64,000 bases of DNA, from contig DCUB01000012.1 in assembly GCA_002329365.1 (NCBI GenBank), positions 40,931 through 104,930 on the forward strand, read 5' to 3'. The translations under genes were made by a program, and so were the position numbers. Shown piece after piece: positions 16,694 through 26,960 of the stretch. This stretch comes from Ruminococcaceae bacterium UBA1425 (lineage in GTDB: Bacteria; Bacillota; Clostridia; Oscillospirales; Acutalibacteraceae). The notes under the pieces are model-generated. The model had not been told where the DNA came from. It worked only from the letters and a program-made list of their open reading frames with translations, and made no database searches. How positions within the stretch are numbered: position 1 is the stretch's first letter; every line of letters begins with the position of its first letter.

Positions 16694-18046
16694 TTAATCA
16701 AGGAAGCCCTTGTAGTGACGCATCATCATCTGGCTTTCAAGCTGCTTCGCGGTTTCGAGAGCGACGCCGACCATAATGATGATTGATGTGCCGCCGAGCG
16801 AGATGTTCATCGCGTAATTGACTCCGCCGATGGTGATAAGCGTCGTTACCTGTGAGAAGATTATCGGGAACAGCGCCACAACGCTTAAAAGAAGCGCGCC
16901 GAGCAGCGTGATTCTTGAAATAATCCTCGCGATATAATCAGAGGTGGGCTTGCCCGGACGAAGCCCCGGAACGGCGCCGCTGTTTTTGCGGATGTTGTTT
17001 GCCATTTCAACGGGGTTGTACTGTATCGACGAATAGAAGAACGCGAACGCTATGATGAAGAAGAAGTATATTATCGTGTACGCCCAATGCTCGGAGGTAA
17101 ACACGTTAAAGAATTTCTTTAAGCCTTCGCTGGGGTCTGATATGAATAGCTCCACGGTGGGAGGAAGCGAGAGAAACGACGACGCGAAGATAACCGGCAT
17201 AACACCCGACATGTTGACCTTGATGGGTATATGCGTGCTCTGACCGCCGTACATCTTTCTGCCGACCACTCTCTTGGCGTACTGGACGGGTATGCGCCTT
17301 TCGGCGTTGTCCATCCAGACTATATAGGCTATCATCAGAAGAAGTATTACACCTGCAAGGGGAGAAAGCACATAGAAGGCGCCGCCTCTTGCGAGATAGC
17401 CGACGCTGGGGTTAAGGCTGTAAAGGGTTGCAAGCAGCGTCGGGATTCGCGAAACGATACCGGCAAAAAGGATAATCGAAATTCCGTTGCCGATGCCCTT
17501 GTCGTTAATCTGCTCGCCGAGCCACATTATAAGCGCGGTGCCGCCGACAAAGGTGATGATGATTACAAGCGCCTGGAACACTGCCCAGAAGCCGGTATAC
17601 GCGGAGCCGTCGGTGGATGCAAGAAGGAATCCCTGATTTTTGAGGTAGAAGTAATACGCCGTGCTTTGAAGCGCGCCGAGAATCATTGTTACCCAGCGGG
17701 TAATCGACGCAATCTTCTTTCTGCCTTCCTCGCCCTCCTTCTGGAGCCTTTCGAGCGCGGGAATAGCCACCGTCAGCAATTGCATGATAATGGAACTGTT
17801 GATGTAGGGTGTGATGGACATCGCGAAAATCGTACCGTAGTTGAACGCGTTGCCCGTCATCATGCTCAGGTATTCCATAAAGGTTCCGGCGCTCTCCTGA
17901 ACGTCGATGATTCCCGCCTCGCCGATGTCGAGGAAGGGAACGGGAATAGCCGAGCCAATCCTGAAGACAAGGATTATGAACAGCGTGAAGAGCATCTTTT
18001 TCCGAAGCTCCGGGATCTTCCACGCGTTAACGAGGATCTTGAACAT
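16694..18046 (-). CDS. secY: preprotein translocase subunit SecY
   Basis: A 450-residue, ten-segment channel subunit of the SecYEG translocon. The N-terminus (KIPELRKKMLFTLFIILVFRIGSAIPVPF), the plug region after PFLDIG, the GIGNGISIILFAGI segment, and the cytoplasmic loop QYAKRVVGRKMYGGQSTHIP that contacts SecA and ribosomes are all present. It starts one base after the rplO stop codon. It lies in the spc operon as usual. Confidence 0.98.
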   Translation of the reverse strand: MFKILVNAWKIPELRKKMLFTLFIILVFRIGSAIPVPFLDIGEAGIIDVQESAGTFMEYLSMMTGNAFNYGTIFAMSITPYINSSIIMQLLTVAIPALERLQKEGEEGRKKIASITRWVTMILGALQSTAYYFYLKNQGFLLASTDGSAYTGFWAVFQALVIIITFVGGTALIMWLGEQINDKGIGNGISIILFAGIVSRIPTLLATLYSLNPSVGYLARGGAFYVLSPLAGVILLLMIAYIVWMDNAERRIPVQYAKRVVGRKMYGGQSTHIPIKVNMSGVMPVIFASSFLSLPPTVELFISDPSEGLKKFFNVFTSEHWAYTIIYFFFIIAFAFFYSSIQYNPVEMANNIRKNSGAVPGLRPGKPTSDYIARIISRITLLGALLLSVVALFPIIFSQVTTLITIGGVNYAMNISLGGTSIIIMVGVALETAKQLESQMMMRHYKGFLD

Positions 18047-18047
18047 G

Positions 18048-18491
18048 TCAGATCACCTCAGCCTTTCCGCCGGCAGCCTCAATCTTCTGTTTGGCGCTAT
18101 CGGAGAAGGCGTTTGCTTTAACCGTGAGGTTTTTCGTTATTTCGCCGTTTCCTAAGATCTTTACGCCGTCAAGAGTCTTTTTAACAAGACCGGCATTTTT
18201 GAGCGCGTCAATATCGACAACCGCTCCGCTTTCAAATCTGTCTTCAAGCGCCGATAAATTGACAATTGTCATTTCCTTGCCGAAGATGTTTACAAAGCCT
18301 CTCTTGGGAACACGTCTCTGAAGGGGCATCTGGCCGCCTTCAAAACCTGCGCGCATACCTCTGCCCGCGCGGGCTTTCTGGCCCTTGTGACCTTTACCGG
18401 CGGTTTTGCCCTGACCTGACGCCGGGCCTCTGCCGATACGCTTGCGCTCCTTTGTGGAGCCCTCCGCGGGTGAAAGATTGTGTAATCTCAT
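18048..18491 (-). CDS. rplO: 50S ribosomal protein L15
   Basis: A 147-residue L15, late assembly protein of the 50S central region. N-terminal [22 protein letters not shown] is followed by the Gly/Arg-rich [18 protein letters not shown] loop and [18 protein letters not shown], all family signatures. The start codon overlaps the rpmD stop by one base. Confidence 0.98.
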   Translation of the reverse strand: MRLHNLSPAEGSTKERKRIGRGPASGQGKTAGKGHKGQKARAGRGMRAGFEGGQMPLQRRVPKRGFVNIFGKEMTIVNLSALEDRFESGAVVDIDALKNAGLVKKTLDGVKILGNGEITKNLTVKANAFSDSAKQKIEAAGGKAEVI

Positions 18492-18715
18492 TACTTCGCA
18501 CCTCCTTGATCGGTTTCCTTGACCTCAATGAGATGACCTATTTTTCTGATTTTGCCCTGGGTAGCGGGGATATCCGGCTGAACGGAGATGTCGCCTATCT
18601 TGTGAAGACCAAGCGCATGGGCGGTGGCAATTTGATCCTTTTTGCTGCCTATAAGGCTTTTTGCAAGCTTTATCTCAACATAGCTTTGCTTAGCTGCTTT
18701 AGCTGCTCTTGCCAT
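18491..18715 (-). CDS. rpmD: 50S ribosomal protein L30
   Basis: A 74-residue L30 with the core [28 protein letters not shown] and [17 protein letters not shown]. The N-terminal ARAAKAAKQ stretch is a few residues longer than usual and the C-terminus adds ETDQGGAK. Position between rpsE and rplO is canonical. Confidence 0.97.
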   Translation of the reverse strand: MARAAKAAKQSYVEIKLAKSLIGSKKDQIATAHALGLHKIGDISVQPDIPATQGKIRKIGHLIEVKETDQGGAK

Positions 18716-18729
18716 TTATTCCACCCTCC

Positions 18730-19233
18730 TTATCCTAAAATCTCGCTTGCCGGCTTGCCGCGGACAGCCGCGACCTCGTCGACGTTGCGAAGCCTTGAAA
18801 GACCGTCAAGCGTAGCCCTGACAACGTTGCAGGGATTGTTTGAGCGGAGCGCCTTTGAACGGATGTCCTTGATTCCGACTGTTTCGACAACCGCGCGGAC
18901 AGGTCCGCCGGCTATAACGCCTGTACCGGGAGCGGCAGGCTTGAGCAGGACTACGCCCGCGCCGAACTTGCCGATAATCTCGTGAGGTATGGTCGTGCCC
19001 TTAAGAGAAACCTTGAACAGGTTTTTCTTCGCGTCCTCAATGCCCTTGCGGATAGCGTCGGGAACCTCGCCCGATTTGCCGAGTCCGAAGCCGATAGTGC
19101 CCTGACCGTCGCCGACAACGACGAGAGCCGAAAACTTGAATATGCGTCCGCCCTTGACTGTTTTTGAAACGCGGTTAATGGCGACGACGCGCTCTGTAAG
19201 CTCCATAGCCGATGAGTCAATCTTGTTAGCCAA
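18730..19233 (-). CDS. rpsE: 30S ribosomal protein S5
   Basis: A 167-residue S5 involved in decoding accuracy. The double-stranded RNA-binding-like N-terminal domain includes [20 protein letters not shown] and [17 protein letters not shown]; the C-terminal domain has [19 protein letters not shown] and [19 protein letters not shown]. Order rplR-rpsE-rpmD is canonical. Confidence 0.98.
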   Translation of the reverse strand: MANKIDSSAMELTERVVAINRVSKTVKGGRIFKFSALVVVGDGQGTIGFGLGKSGEVPDAIRKGIEDAKKNLFKVSLKGTTIPHEIIGKFGAGVVLLKPAAPGTGVIAGGPVRAVVETVGIKDIRSKALRSNNPCNVVRATLDGLSRLRNVDEVAAVRGKPASEILG

Positions 19234-19251
19234 AAGTGTTACCTCCTCCTC

Positions 19252-19611
19252 TTAGAACTTGAGGCCGCCCTCGCGGGCGCCTTCGGCCAGTTCCCGAACA
19301 CGGCCGTGATAGATGTAGCCGCCGCGGTCGAACACACACTGTGTGATCTTCTTCTCGGCAGCGCGCTGGGCAAGAAGCTCGCCCACCTTGCGGGCTGCGG
19401 ATATATTTCCGCCGTAATTCTCAAAACCCTTCTCAACAGTAGAGGCTGACACAAGGGTTTCGCCCTTAACGTCGTCTATTAACTGAGCGTAGGTGTTCTG
19501 AAGGGAGCGGAATACATTAAGGCGGGGGCAATCGGCCGTGCCGCTGATTTTGGCGCGGACTCTTTTATGGCGCGCTTGCCTTGCCTTTCTGGTGTCCGGT
19601 CTGTTTACCAT
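19252..19611 (-). CDS. rplR: 50S ribosomal protein L18
   Basis: A 119-residue L18 that binds 5S rRNA. Motifs are [20 protein letters not shown] with [14 protein letters not shown], the [22 protein letters not shown] segment, and the terminal [13 protein letters not shown]. It lies between rplF and rpsE. Confidence 0.98.
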   Translation of the reverse strand: MVNRPDTRKARQARHKRVRAKISGTADCPRLNVFRSLQNTYAQLIDDVKGETLVSASTVEKGFENYGGNISAARKVGELLAQRAAEKKITQCVFDRGGYIYHGRVRELAEGAREGGLKF

Positions 19612-19633
19612 TGATTTTCAACTCCTTATTAGA

Positions 19634-20179
19634 CTACTTGCCGCCCTTGCCGGCCTTGCCTTCCTTGCGGCGGATTGTTTCGTCGACGTACTTGATGCCC
19701 TTGCCCTTGTACGGCTCGGGGGGACGCTTACCGCGGATTTCCGCCGCGAACTGACCGACCTTCTGTTTGTCGGAGCCGAGCACTACTATCTTGTTCGGCG
19801 CGGGGACCTCTACCGTGACTCCCTCAGGCTCATCCATAAACACCTGATGCGAATAACCCACGTTAAGCACAAGCTGCTTGCCCTGCTTTGCGGCACGGAA
19901 GCCGACGCCGTTTATTTCAAGCTCTTTTTTGAAACCCTCGTTAACGCCGACAACCATGTTGTTGATGAGCGTTCTCGTAAGCCCGTGAAGCGACCTGTTA
20001 AGCTTGTCGTCGTTGGGGCGGGAAACCTTTATACCGGTTCCGTCCTTTTCGAGAATCATGTTGCCGTGCATTGTTTTAGTGAGGGTGCCTTTGGGGCCCT
20101 TTACCGTTACAGTGCTGCCGTCGATTGTAACATCGACGCCCGCGGGGATAACGATTGGCTGCTTTCCTATACGAGACAT
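19634..20179 (-). CDS. rplF: 50S ribosomal protein L6
   Basis: A 181-residue L6 near the sarcin-ricin loop. It starts [20 protein letters not shown] and contains [10 protein letters not shown], the second-domain [21 protein letters not shown], and the signature [15 protein letters not shown] with a Lys/Gly-rich end. Confidence 0.98.
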   Translation of the reverse strand: MSRIGKQPIVIPAGVDVTIDGSTVTVKGPKGTLTKTMHGNMILEKDGTGIKVSRPNDDKLNRSLHGLTRTLINNMVVGVNEGFKKELEINGVGFRAAKQGKQLVLNVGYSHQVFMDEPEGVTVEVPAPNKIVVLGSDKQKVGQFAAEIRGKRPPEPYKGKGIKYVDETIRRKEGKAGKGGK

Positions 20180-20194
20180 TCTGACAGCACCTCC

Positions 20195-20593
20195 TTACCA
20201 GATAAACGCAAGAACTTCGCCGCCGACATTGGCCTTGCGAGCGTCCTTGTCAGTCATAATACCCTTTGACGTTGAGAGGATGGCAATACCGAGACCCTTC
20301 ATGACCTTCGGAATGTCCTCACAATTTGAATATATACGCAGGCCGGGCTTGGAAACTCTGCGTAAACCGGTGATAACCTGTGATTTGTTGGGACCGTACT
20401 TAAGAGCGATTTCAATAACGCCCTGCTTGCCGTCGTCCTCAACCTTAAAGCTTTTTACATATCCCTCGTCAACAAGAATCTGAGCAATTGCCTTCTTCAT
20501 GTTGGATGCGGGAATCTTCACCGAGTCATGCTTTGCTGAATTAGCATTGCGAATTCTCGTTAACATATCTGCTATCGAATCAGTGATCTGCAT
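20195..20593 (-). CDS. rpsH: 30S ribosomal protein S8
   Basis: A 132-residue S8, primary 16S binder. Family sequence starts [18 protein letters not shown], with [15 protein letters not shown], and ends [33 protein letters not shown]. The start at 20593 is set by this N-terminus; the frame stays open upstream through the rpsN gene, without meaning. GGAGG lies 9-10 bases upstream. Confidence 0.98.
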   Translation of the reverse strand: MQITDSIADMLTRIRNANSAKHDSVKIPASNMKKAIAQILVDEGYVKSFKVEDDGKQGVIEIALKYGPNKSQVITGLRRVSKPGLRIYSNCEDIPKVMKGLGIAILSTSKGIMTDKDARKANVGGEVLAFIW

Positions 20594-20624
20594 AACCGTT
20601 TTTCCTCCTTTGCAATTGCTCTGA

Positions 20625-20810
20625 CTACCAGCTTGCTTTCTTAACCCCGGGAATCTGGCCCGCGTGAGCCAGCTCGCGGAAGCATATACGGCACACTCCG
20701 TACTTGCGGAGGTAGGCATGCGGCCTGCCGCAGATTTTGCACCTGTTATACTGCCGAGAAGAATATTTAGCCGGCCTTGCCTGCTTAACCTTCATTGATG
20801 TTTTGGCCAC
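20625..20810 (-). CDS. rpsZ: 30S ribosomal protein S14 type Z
   Basis: A 61-residue, short zinc-binding S14. The zinc ligands form [20 protein letters not shown], two CxxC pairs, followed by [18 protein letters not shown], the S14 signature end. The long zinc-free form is not present in this cluster. Confidence 0.97.
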   Translation of the reverse strand: MAKTSMKVKQARPAKYSSRQYNRCKICGRPHAYLRKYGVCRICFRELAHAGQIPGVKKASW

Positions 20811-20822
20811 TTTGTTCCCTCC

Positions 20823-21365
20823 TTATCTCGCAAACGGCGCGCCCAGCAGCGTTAAAAGCTCGCGCGCTTCTTCGTCGGTATTCGCGGTGGTTACAATGCA
20901 TACGTCCATGCCGCGAACCTTGTCTATCTTATCGTAGTCGATTTCGGGGAATATAAGCTGCTCCCTGACGCCGACGGAATAATTGCCGCGGCCGTCGAAA
21001 GAGTTGGGGTTGATTCCCCTGAAGTCTCTGACTCTCGGGAGAGCAAGATTGAAGAACCTGTCAAGGAACTCGTACATTCTCTCGCCTCTGAGCGTGACCT
21101 TCACGCCGATTGTCATGCCTTCGCGGAGCTTGAAGTTTGCGACCGACTTCTTCGCCTTGCAGAGAACGGGCTTCTGACCTGTTATCTGCATGATGTCGGA
21201 AACGATAGCGTCGAGAACCTTGGGGTTGTCGCGCGCCTCACCGCAACCTACGTTGACGACTATCTTGTCAAGCTTCGGGATTTGCATGACGCTCTTATAC
21301 TGAAACTTCTTCATGAGAGCGGGCGCGACCTCGTTCAAGTAAGCTTCTTTAAGTCTTGCTGCCAT
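20823..21365 (-). CDS. rplE: 50S ribosomal protein L5
   Basis: A 180-residue L5 that binds 5S rRNA and contacts P-site tRNA. Motifs are [15 protein letters not shown], the central [22 protein letters not shown] signature, [14 protein letters not shown] and [21 protein letters not shown] at the end. Order rplX-rplE-rpsZ is canonical. Confidence 0.98.
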   Translation of the reverse strand: MAARLKEAYLNEVAPALMKKFQYKSVMQIPKLDKIVVNVGCGEARDNPKVLDAIVSDIMQITGQKPVLCKAKKSVANFKLREGMTIGVKVTLRGERMYEFLDRFFNLALPRVRDFRGINPNSFDGRGNYSVGVREQLIFPEIDYDKIDKVRGMDVCIVTTANTDEEARELLTLLGAPFAR

Positions 21366-21382
21366 CTGTCATGTTCCTCCCT

Positions 21383-21712
21383 TTATTCAAATTCCGCGCG
21401 GCAGTCGCTCTTTTTGCAGGCGCGCATCTTTTTGCCTTTTGAGTTTATCGTATGCCCGACTCTTGTCGGCCTGCCGCACTTGGGGCAGATGAGCTGGACC
21501 TTTTCGGCGTAGAGCGCGCTCTCCGCCTCGATAAGTCCGCCGGGATCGCCCATCTTGCGGGGCTTTACATGCTTTGTGACGATGTTAATGCCCTCAACGA
21601 TAACCTTTCCCTCGGACGGGCTGACCTGCATGACCTTACCCCTCTTGCCGCGGTATTTGCCGTTGATGACGACTACCGTATCGCCTGTTTTGACATGAAC
21701 CTTCTTATTCAT
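21383..21712 (-). CDS. rplX: 50S ribosomal protein L24 with a cysteine cluster
   Basis: A 109-residue L24, an assembly initiator. The KOW motif is VKTGDTVVVINGKYRGKRGKV, followed by VEGINIVTKHVKP. The C-terminus has CPKCGRPTRVGH and, after a basic turn, C-x4/5-C (RACKKSDCRAEFE), a four-Cys set that could bind zinc. ATG 21712 has GGAGG 7 bases upstream; an ATG at 21730 lies inside the end of rplN. Confidence 0.97.
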   Translation of the reverse strand: MNKKVHVKTGDTVVVINGKYRGKRGKVMQVSPSEGKVIVEGINIVTKHVKPRKMGDPGGLIEAESALYAEKVQLICPKCGRPTRVGHTINSKGKKMRACKKSDCRAEFE

Positions 21713-21726
21713 TTCCGTACCTCCGA

Positions 21727-22095
21727 TCAAAGCACTTCGGGAGCCAGTGAGAGAATCTTTAAATAGTCCTTTTCACGAAGCTCTCTCGCAACCGGCCCGA
21801 AAATACGCGTGCCTCTCGGGTTTTTGTCTTCCCTTATTATTACGGCCGCGTTATCGTCGAAGCGGATGTAAGTACCGTCGTTGCGGCGCACGCCCTTTGC
21901 CGTGCGGACTACGACAGCCCTGACAACATCGCCTTTTTTAACAACTCCGCCGGGTGTTGCCTTCTTGACAGAAGCAACAACGACGTCGCCTATATTGGCA
22001 TATCTTTTGCCGGAACCACCGAGAACACGAATACACATGATTTCCTTGGCGCCGGTATTGTCTGCCACTTTCAGGTAACTCTGCTGCTGTACCAC
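21727..22095 (-). CDS. rplN: 50S ribosomal protein L14
   Basis: A 122-residue L14 at the subunit interface. A GTG start gives [20 protein letters not shown], the exact family N-terminus; VKRKGD-like [15 protein letters not shown] and [29 protein letters not shown] follow. AAGGAGG precedes the GTG by about 8 bases. Confidence 0.98.
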   Translation of the reverse strand: MVQQQSYLKVADNTGAKEIMCIRVLGGSGKRYANIGDVVVASVKKATPGGVVKKGDVVRAVVVRTAKGVRRNDGTYIRFDDNAAVIIREDKNPRGTRIFGPVARELREKDYLKILSLAPEVL

Positions 22096-22122
22096 AGTGT
22101 CTGCCTCCTTAATTGTTCCGGA

Positions 22123-22380
22123 TTATTTCGCTTTATCGATGATTTCGGCAACGCGCCATCTCTTGTCTTTTGAAAGCGGGCGCGTTTCCATGATGAGCAC
22201 GCGGTCTCCGATGCCGCATTCGTTGTTTTCGTCGTGCGCCTTAAGCTTGATTGTGCGGTTGACGATTTTTTTGTAAAGCGGATGTCTGACCTTGTCTTTT
22301 ACCGAAACGACAACGGTCTTATCCATTTTATCGCTTGTAACCAGACCAACGCGGGTCTTTCTGAGATTTCTTTCACTCAT
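22123..22380 (-). CDS. rpsQ: 30S ribosomal protein S17
   Basis: An 85-residue OB-fold S17 with [20 protein letters not shown] at the N-terminus, [20 protein letters not shown] in the middle and [15 protein letters not shown] at the end. Order rpmC-rpsQ-rplN is canonical. Confidence 0.98.
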   Translation of the reverse strand: MSERNLRKTRVGLVTSDKMDKTVVVSVKDKVRHPLYKKIVNRTIKLKAHDENNECGIGDRVLIMETRPLSKDKRWRVAEIIDKAK

Positions 22381-22398
22381 TGTTTAACCCATCCTTTC

Positions 22399-22602
22399 TT
22401 ACGAATCGGAGCCGTGAAGTTCAATGTCGCGCTGGATTGTTTTTACCCTCGCGATATCCTTCTTGACGGCGTTGATGCGCATAGGGTTGTCGAGCTGGTT
22501 AATGGCTTGCTGGAAGCGCAGCTTAAACAGCTCGTCCTTCAGCTCAAGAAGCTTAGCATCCAGCTCTTTTGCGGAAAGTTTTCTGATTTCACTGGCTTTC
22601 AT
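22399..22602 (-). CDS. rpmC: 50S ribosomal protein L29
   Basis: A 67-residue helical L29 located at the tunnel exit. Motifs are [40 protein letters not shown] and RVKTIQRD. Its ATG overlaps the TGA of rplP (ATGA at 22599-22602), so the pair is translationally coupled. Confidence 0.97.
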   Translation of the reverse strand: MKASEIRKLSAKELDAKLLELKDELFKLRFQQAINQLDNPMRINAVKKDIARVKTIQRDIELHGSDS

Positions 22603-23027
22603 TCTTGCTCACCGCCCGTTTCTTCCTTAGATACAAACTTGCACTTAATGGGAAGTTTGTTTGCGGCAAGGCGCATTGCCTCCTCCGCGAGCTCTCTGTC
22701 GATACCGGCAATTTCAAACATTACCCTGCCGGGCTTGACAACAGCTACCCAATATTCGGGAGAACCTTTACCGGAACCCATGCGGGTTTCGGCGGGCTTC
22801 TCCGTAATCGGCTTGTCGGGGAAAATCTTGATCCAGACCTGTCCGCCTCTTTTGATGCAGCGGGTCATAGCGATACGGGCGGCCTCAATCTGGTTTGAGG
22901 TGATCCACGCCGGCTCAAGAGCCATCAGACCGTAATCACCGTAATTGACCTCATTACCGCGATGAGCAGTGCCCTTCATACGGCCTCTGTGGACTCTGCG
23001 GTATTTCACACGCTTAGGTAACAGCAT
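22599..23027 (-). CDS. rplP: 50S ribosomal protein L16
   Basis: A 142-residue L16 at the A site/central protuberance. It starts [20 protein letters not shown] and has [31 protein letters not shown], and the signature [19 protein letters not shown]. The start is fixed by this N-terminus and overlaps the last base of rpsC (TAATG); the frame upstream is open but only inside rpsC. Confidence 0.98.
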   Translation of the reverse strand: MLLPKRVKYRRVHRGRMKGTAHRGNEVNYGDYGLMALEPAWITSNQIEAARIAMTRCIKRGGQVWIKIFPDKPITEKPAETRMGSGKGSPEYWVAVVKPGRVMFEIAGIDRELAEEAMRLAANKLPIKCKFVSKEETGGEQE

Positions 23028-23695
23028 TATCTGGCTCCTCCTTCTCTGCGGGATCTGCGGTTGTCGTGAAGAACCTCGCCCCTGTATATCCAGACCTTGA
23101 TACCGATACGTCCGTACGTCGTCTTTGCCTCCGCAAAGCCGTAGTCGATGTCGGCTCTTATTGTCTGAAGCGGGATTGTTCCTTCGTGATAATGCTCGGT
23201 GCGGGCGATTTCGGCGCCGCCTAATCTGCCCGATACCTGGCACTTGATTCCTTTCGCGCCGAGCTTCATTGTGCGGCCGATTGCCTGCTTCAACGCGCGG
23301 CGGAAGGAAATACGTCTTTCAAGCTGTGATGCGATGCTTTCCGCAACGAGCTGAGCGTTGAGGTCCGGCTGCTTTATCTCAACTATGTTGAGCGAGACGT
23401 CCTTGCCGCCGAGCCTGTCGGAGCAGAGCTTCTTAAGCTTTTCAATCTCGGCGCCGCCGCGGCCGATTACCATGCCGGGCTTCGCGCAGTGAATGTTGAC
23501 GTAAACCCTTTTGGTGTCGCGTTCAATCTCTATTTTCGGCACTCCTGCGGGAGCAAGAAGCTTGAGAAGGAACTCACGGAGCTCGTAATCCTCATAAAGG
23601 GTGTTTGCGAAATCCTTTTCATTCGCGTACCAGCGGGATTCCCAATTTTTGATGACACCGATTCTTAAACCGGTCGGATTTACTTTTTGTCCCAT
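23027..23695 (-). CDS. rpsC: 30S ribosomal protein S3
   Basis: A 222-residue S3 at the mRNA entry. It starts [20 protein letters not shown], carries a KH domain with [15 protein letters not shown], and the signature segment [20 protein letters not shown] with [12 protein letters not shown]. The ATG at 23695 has GGAGGAG upstream; upstream open codons overlap rplV's end. Confidence 0.98.
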   Translation of the reverse strand: MGQKVNPTGLRIGVIKNWESRWYANEKDFANTLYEDYELREFLLKLLAPAGVPKIEIERDTKRVYVNIHCAKPGMVIGRGGAEIEKLKKLCSDRLGGKDVSLNIVEIKQPDLNAQLVAESIASQLERRISFRRALKQAIGRTMKLGAKGIKCQVSGRLGGAEIARTEHYHEGTIPLQTIRADIDYGFAEAKTTYGRIGIKVWIYRGEVLHDNRRSRREGGAR

Positions 23696-23714
23696 TGTTT
23701 TTCCTCCTCCTCGC

Positions 23715-24050
23715 TTATTCCGCTTCCCTGAGCACAAGGGTGATGTGGGATGTCTTCTTGTTGATTCTGAAAGCTCTTCCCTGAGCTCTCGGCCTGATGC
23801 GCTTGAGCGTCGGGCCCTGTCCCACCGTACACTCGGCTATATAAAGGTTTTCGGGATCCATATCGTGGTTGTTCTCGGCGTTAGCAATTGCCGATTTAAG
23901 AAGCTTTATAAGCGGTTCACACGCGGCCTTAGGCGTGTGTTTAAGAATTGCCATCGCCTTGTCGACGGGTTGGTTACGGATAAGGTCGAGCACTATCTGA
24001 ACCTTTCTCGGCGCAATGCGGACATAAGTCACTGATGCTTTTGCTTGCAT
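23715..24050 (-). CDS. rplV: 50S ribosomal protein L22
   Basis: A 111-residue L22 lining the exit tunnel. Motifs are [39 protein letters not shown] and the tunnel-loop/signature block [20 protein letters not shown]. No macrolide-resistance-type insertion is visible in the loop. Confidence 0.98.
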   Translation of the reverse strand: MQAKASVTYVRIAPRKVQIVLDLIRNQPVDKAMAILKHTPKAACEPLIKLLKSAIANAENNHDMDPENLYIAECTVGQGPTLKRIRPRAQGRAFRINKKTSHITLVLREAE

Positions 24051-24073
24051 TGATTACACACTCCTTTCGACCG

Positions 24074-24358
24074 TTATTTGCCTGTATTTGAAGTCTTTGA
24101 GCCTGCTGCGTGGCCCTTAAAGACTCTTGTAGGCGCGAATTCTCCGAGCTTGTGGCCTACCATATCCTCGGTCACATACACGGGAACATGCTTGCGCCCG
24201 TCGTGAACCGCGAATGTGTGACCTACGAAATCGGGGAATATAGTGGAGCTGCGGCTCCATGTTTTGATTATTTGCTTTTCGCCTTTTTCGTTCATCCTGA
24301 CGACTCTTTCGAGCAGCTTGGGCTGCACGAACGGTCCTTTTTTAACGCTTCTGCCCAT
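24074..24358 (-). CDS. rpsS: 30S ribosomal protein S19
   Basis: A 94-residue S19 of the 30S head. Sequence [43 protein letters not shown] and the signature [19 protein letters not shown] with a short KTSNTGK end. Confidence 0.98.
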   Translation of the reverse strand: MGRSVKKGPFVQPKLLERVVRMNEKGEKQIIKTWSRSSTIFPDFVGHTFAVHDGRKHVPVYVTEDMVGHKLGEFAPTRVFKGHAAGSKTSNTGK

Positions 24359-24375
24359 TGATGTCTGCTCCTTTC

Positions 24376-25209
24376 TTATTTGTCGTTACGGCGTTTGACT
24401 ATCATTTTACCTGAGGCCTTTTTCTTTGAGCGCGTCTTGTAGCCAAGCGCGGGCTTGCCCCACGGTGTTACCGGTCCGGGACGGCCAATCGGGCTCTTGC
24501 CCTCGCCGCCGCCGTGCGGGTGATCGCAGGGGTTCATGACGGAGCCTCTTACGGTAGGTCTCCAGCCCATGTGGCGCTTGCGCCCCGCCTTGCCTATTTT
24601 GACGTTTTCGTGTTCGACGTTTCCGACCTGTCCTACCGTTGCCATGCAGCCCATGGGAACCTTGCGAAGCTCGCCCGAGGGAAGACGGAGAAGTGCGTAG
24701 TTGCCTTCCTTAGCCATTAGCTGCGCGTAGTTGCCGGCCGCGCGCGCCATCTGACCGCCCCTGCCGGGATTCATCTCGACGTTGTGGACAACAGTACCTG
24801 TGGGAATCGCGGAAAGGGGAAGCGCGTTACCCGTCTTGATGTCGGCGCCTTCGCCCGAAATGACAACGTCGTTCACCTTTAAATCGGCGGGAGCTAAGAT
24901 GTATCTCTTTTCGCCGTCCTCATACTGAAGAAGCGCTATGTGAGCAGACCTGTTGGGATCGTACTCTATGCTTGTTACGGTTGCCGGAATGTTGAACTTA
25001 TCTCTCTTGAAATCGATTATGCGGTACTTTCTGCGGTTTGCGCCGCCGCGGTGGCGTACCGTTATCCTGCCGTAGCTGTTGCGGCCGGACTTGTTTTTGA
25101 GGGGAGCCAGCAGGCTCTTTTCGGGTGCCTTCTTCGTCAGCACCGAGTAATCTGTAACCGACATGTTTCGTCTTGCGTTTGTTGTCGGGTTGTATATCTT
25201 TGTCGACAT
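24376..25209 (-). CDS. rplB: 50S ribosomal protein L2
   Basis: A 277-residue L2, essential for peptidyl transferase centre assembly. It starts [21 protein letters not shown], has [22 protein letters not shown] RNA-binding sequence, and the signature [22 protein letters not shown] containing the conserved His. ATG 25209 is fixed by homology; the open codons further upstream include a second Met without support. Confidence 0.98.
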   Translation of the reverse strand: MSTKIYNPTTNARRNMSVTDYSVLTKKAPEKSLLAPLKNKSGRNSYGRITVRHRGGANRRKYRIIDFKRDKFNIPATVTSIEYDPNRSAHIALLQYEDGEKRYILAPADLKVNDVVISGEGADIKTGNALPLSAIPTGTVVHNVEMNPGRGGQMARAAGNYAQLMAKEGNYALLRLPSGELRKVPMGCMATVGQVGNVEHENVKIGKAGRKRHMGWRPTVRGSVMNPCDHPHGGGEGKSPIGRPGPVTPWGKPALGYKTRSKKKASGKMIVKRRNDK

Positions 25210-25282
25210 TTGTTTCACTCTCCTTGAAGCGGCTTTGCGGAGCATGCCGTACTCCATACGTTACCGCCGGATAATTGGTGGA

Positions 25283-25576
25283 TTACATCATTCCGTCAAA
25301 GAACTCGATGGTCTTGGAATCCTCGGTCAGGGTTACGATAGCCTTTTTCCAAGAGGGCGTGTAGCCTTCAAACCTGCCCTGCCTGCGGAGATGACCCCTG
25401 ACGTTAATTGTGTTGACCTTCTCGACCTTGACCTTGAAAAGCTCCTCGACCGCCTTCGCGATTTCTATCTTGTTCGCGTCCTTCGCAACCTTGAAGGTGT
25501 ACTTCTTGAGCATTGCGCCGGTCATGCTTTCTTCTGTGATAATGGGCTTGAGGATAATGTCGTATGAAGTTTTCAT
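25283..25576 (-). CDS. rplW: 50S ribosomal protein L23
   Basis: A 97-residue L23 at the tunnel exit, docking site for trigger factor and SRP. Motifs are [37 protein letters not shown] and [26 protein letters not shown]. The ATG at 25576 overlaps the rplD stop by one base (TGATG); an in-frame GTG directly upstream is part of that junction. Confidence 0.97.
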   Translation of the reverse strand: MKTSYDIILKPIITEESMTGAMLKKYTFKVAKDANKIEIAKAVEELFKVKVEKVNTINVRGHLRRQGRFEGYTPSWKKAIVTLTEDSKTIEFFDGMM

Positions 25577-26199
25577 CACGCGTAGACCTCCTCTATCCTG
25601 CTGACGGAATCCTTAAGCACGAGCAGTGTGTCGCAGTTAAGAATGTCGTAAACGTTAAGCGTGCTGACAAGAGTGGTTTTTACGCCGGCAATGTTTCTTG
25701 CGCTCTTATAGATGATATCGTCCTTTTCGGGGAGAACCAAAAGAGTTTTCTTGCCGGTTTTGAGGGCGTCGAGCACCTTGACGACGTCCTTCGTCTTAAT
25801 GGCGTCGAGCTTTAAGCTGTCGAGCACCGTCATTTCACCGTCTGCCACCTTGGAGGAAAGAGCCGACTTTAAAGCAAGCCTTCTGACCTTCCTGTTTATT
25901 GTAAATCTGTATGAACGCGGCTTGGGACCGTGGGAAACTCCGCCGTGATACCACTGGGGAGACCTTGTTGAGCCCTGCCTCGCGCGGCCCGAACCCTTTT
26001 GCCTCCACGGCTTTTTACCGCCGCCGCTGACTTCACTGCGTGTAAGTGTGGACTGAGTGCCCTGACGCTGATTAGCCAAATAATTGACAACACACAGGTG
26101 CATAACCGGTACGTTGGGCTCGATGCCGAATATGGCGTCGGAAAGCTCTATTTCAGAAATCTTCTCGCCCGCCGCATCGAATACTGGTACGTTTGGCAT
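25576..26199 (-). CDS. rplD: 50S ribosomal protein L4
   Basis: A 207-residue L4, tunnel protein and, in gamma-proteobacteria, repressor of its own S10 operon. Motifs are [36 protein letters not shown] with [20 protein letters not shown] (extended tunnel loop), and [14 protein letters not shown]. The structured leader upstream of rpsJ makes an autoregulatory role worth considering here. Confidence 0.98.
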   Translation of the reverse strand: MPNVPVFDAAGEKISEIELSDAIFGIEPNVPVMHLCVVNYLANQRQGTQSTLTRSEVSGGGKKPWRQKGSGRARQGSTRSPQWYHGGVSHGPKPRSYRFTINRKVRRLALKSALSSKVADGEMTVLDSLKLDAIKTKDVVKVLDALKTGKKTLLVLPEKDDIIYKSARNIAGVKTTLVSTLNVYDILNCDTLLVLKDSVSRIEEVYA

Positions 26200-26215
26200 G
26201 TTACTTACTCCTTCC

Positions 26216-26848
26216 TTACTTCTTTACGCTGTCCGAAATGAGAACTATCCCGCCCTTGGGGCCGGGAACGGCTCCCTTTATAGCAATGAGATTGTTTTCG
26301 GCGTCAACTTTGATTACGTTCAGATTCTGGATTGTCACGCGCTCGTGACCGAGATGACCCGCGAGCTTCTTTCCCTTATATACTCTTGAGGGGTCGGAGC
26401 ATGCGCCCAGCGAGCCTGCGTGCCTCGCGACGGGACCAGTGCCGTGCGACTCCTTGAGCCTCGCGAAATTCCATCTTTTGATGGAGCCGGCAGTGCCCTT
26501 GCCCTTGCTTGTGCCGACGACATCCACACAGTCGCCGGAGGCGAAGATGTCGGCCTTTATTATGTCGCCGACGTTCAGAGAGCCTATGTCGTCAAGCTTG
26601 AACTCCCTGAGTGACTTTTTGGGAGCCGTGTTTGACTTGTCGAAGTGCCCCTTCATGGGCTTTGTGACTCTCTGCACCTTGACGTCACCGAAACCCAGCT
26701 GAACGGCCTCATAGCCGTCGTTCTCGATTGTTTTCTTCATGATAACCGTGCATGGACCCGCCTCTATAACCGTTACGGGAACAACGTTTCCGTGCTCGTC
26801 GAAAAGCTGCGTCATGCCGATTTTCTTGCCTATCAGACCTTTTACCAT
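26216..26848 (-). CDS. rplC: 50S ribosomal protein L3
   Basis: A 210-residue L3. It begins [20 protein letters not shown], has [21 protein letters not shown] and the signature [26 protein letters not shown] whose loop reaches the peptidyl transferase centre. A GGAGGAG site precedes the start, itself downstream of a small hairpin (see 26877-26893). Confidence 0.98.
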   Translation of the reverse strand: MVKGLIGKKIGMTQLFDEHGNVVPVTVIEAGPCTVIMKKTIENDGYEAVQLGFGDVKVQRVTKPMKGHFDKSNTAPKKSLREFKLDDIGSLNVGDIIKADIFASGDCVDVVGTSKGKGTAGSIKRWNFARLKESHGTGPVARHAGSLGACSDPSRVYKGKKLAGHLGHERVTIQNLNVIKVDAENNLIAIKGAVPGPKGGIVLISDSVKK

Positions 26849-26876
26849 TTTTTCTCCTCCTTCTGGTTATTGGTTG

Positions 26877-26893
26877 ACTTCGTCAACGTGACC
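26877..26893 (-). promoter_or_regulatory. hairpin in the rpsJ-rplC spacer
   Basis: On the minus strand GGTTGAC-GAA-GTCAACC forms a 7-base-pair tri-loop hairpin about 13 bases before the rplC ribosome binding site. The 112-base rpsJ-rplC spacer is by far the longest gap inside the cluster. A role in setting L3/L4 expression or RNA processing is inference. Confidence 0.4.
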
Positions 26894-26960
26894 ACGGTCG
26901 GCAGGATTGCAGAAGCTTCGGTCTAAAAGCTCCGCCAAAGCGCCGCCTGTCTTTTCTCAA

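Noticed and set aside
17231..18121. Plus-strand open frame of 296 codons opposite secY
   Set aside because: Antisense shadow of secY and rplO; composition is low-complexity and there is no ribosome site.
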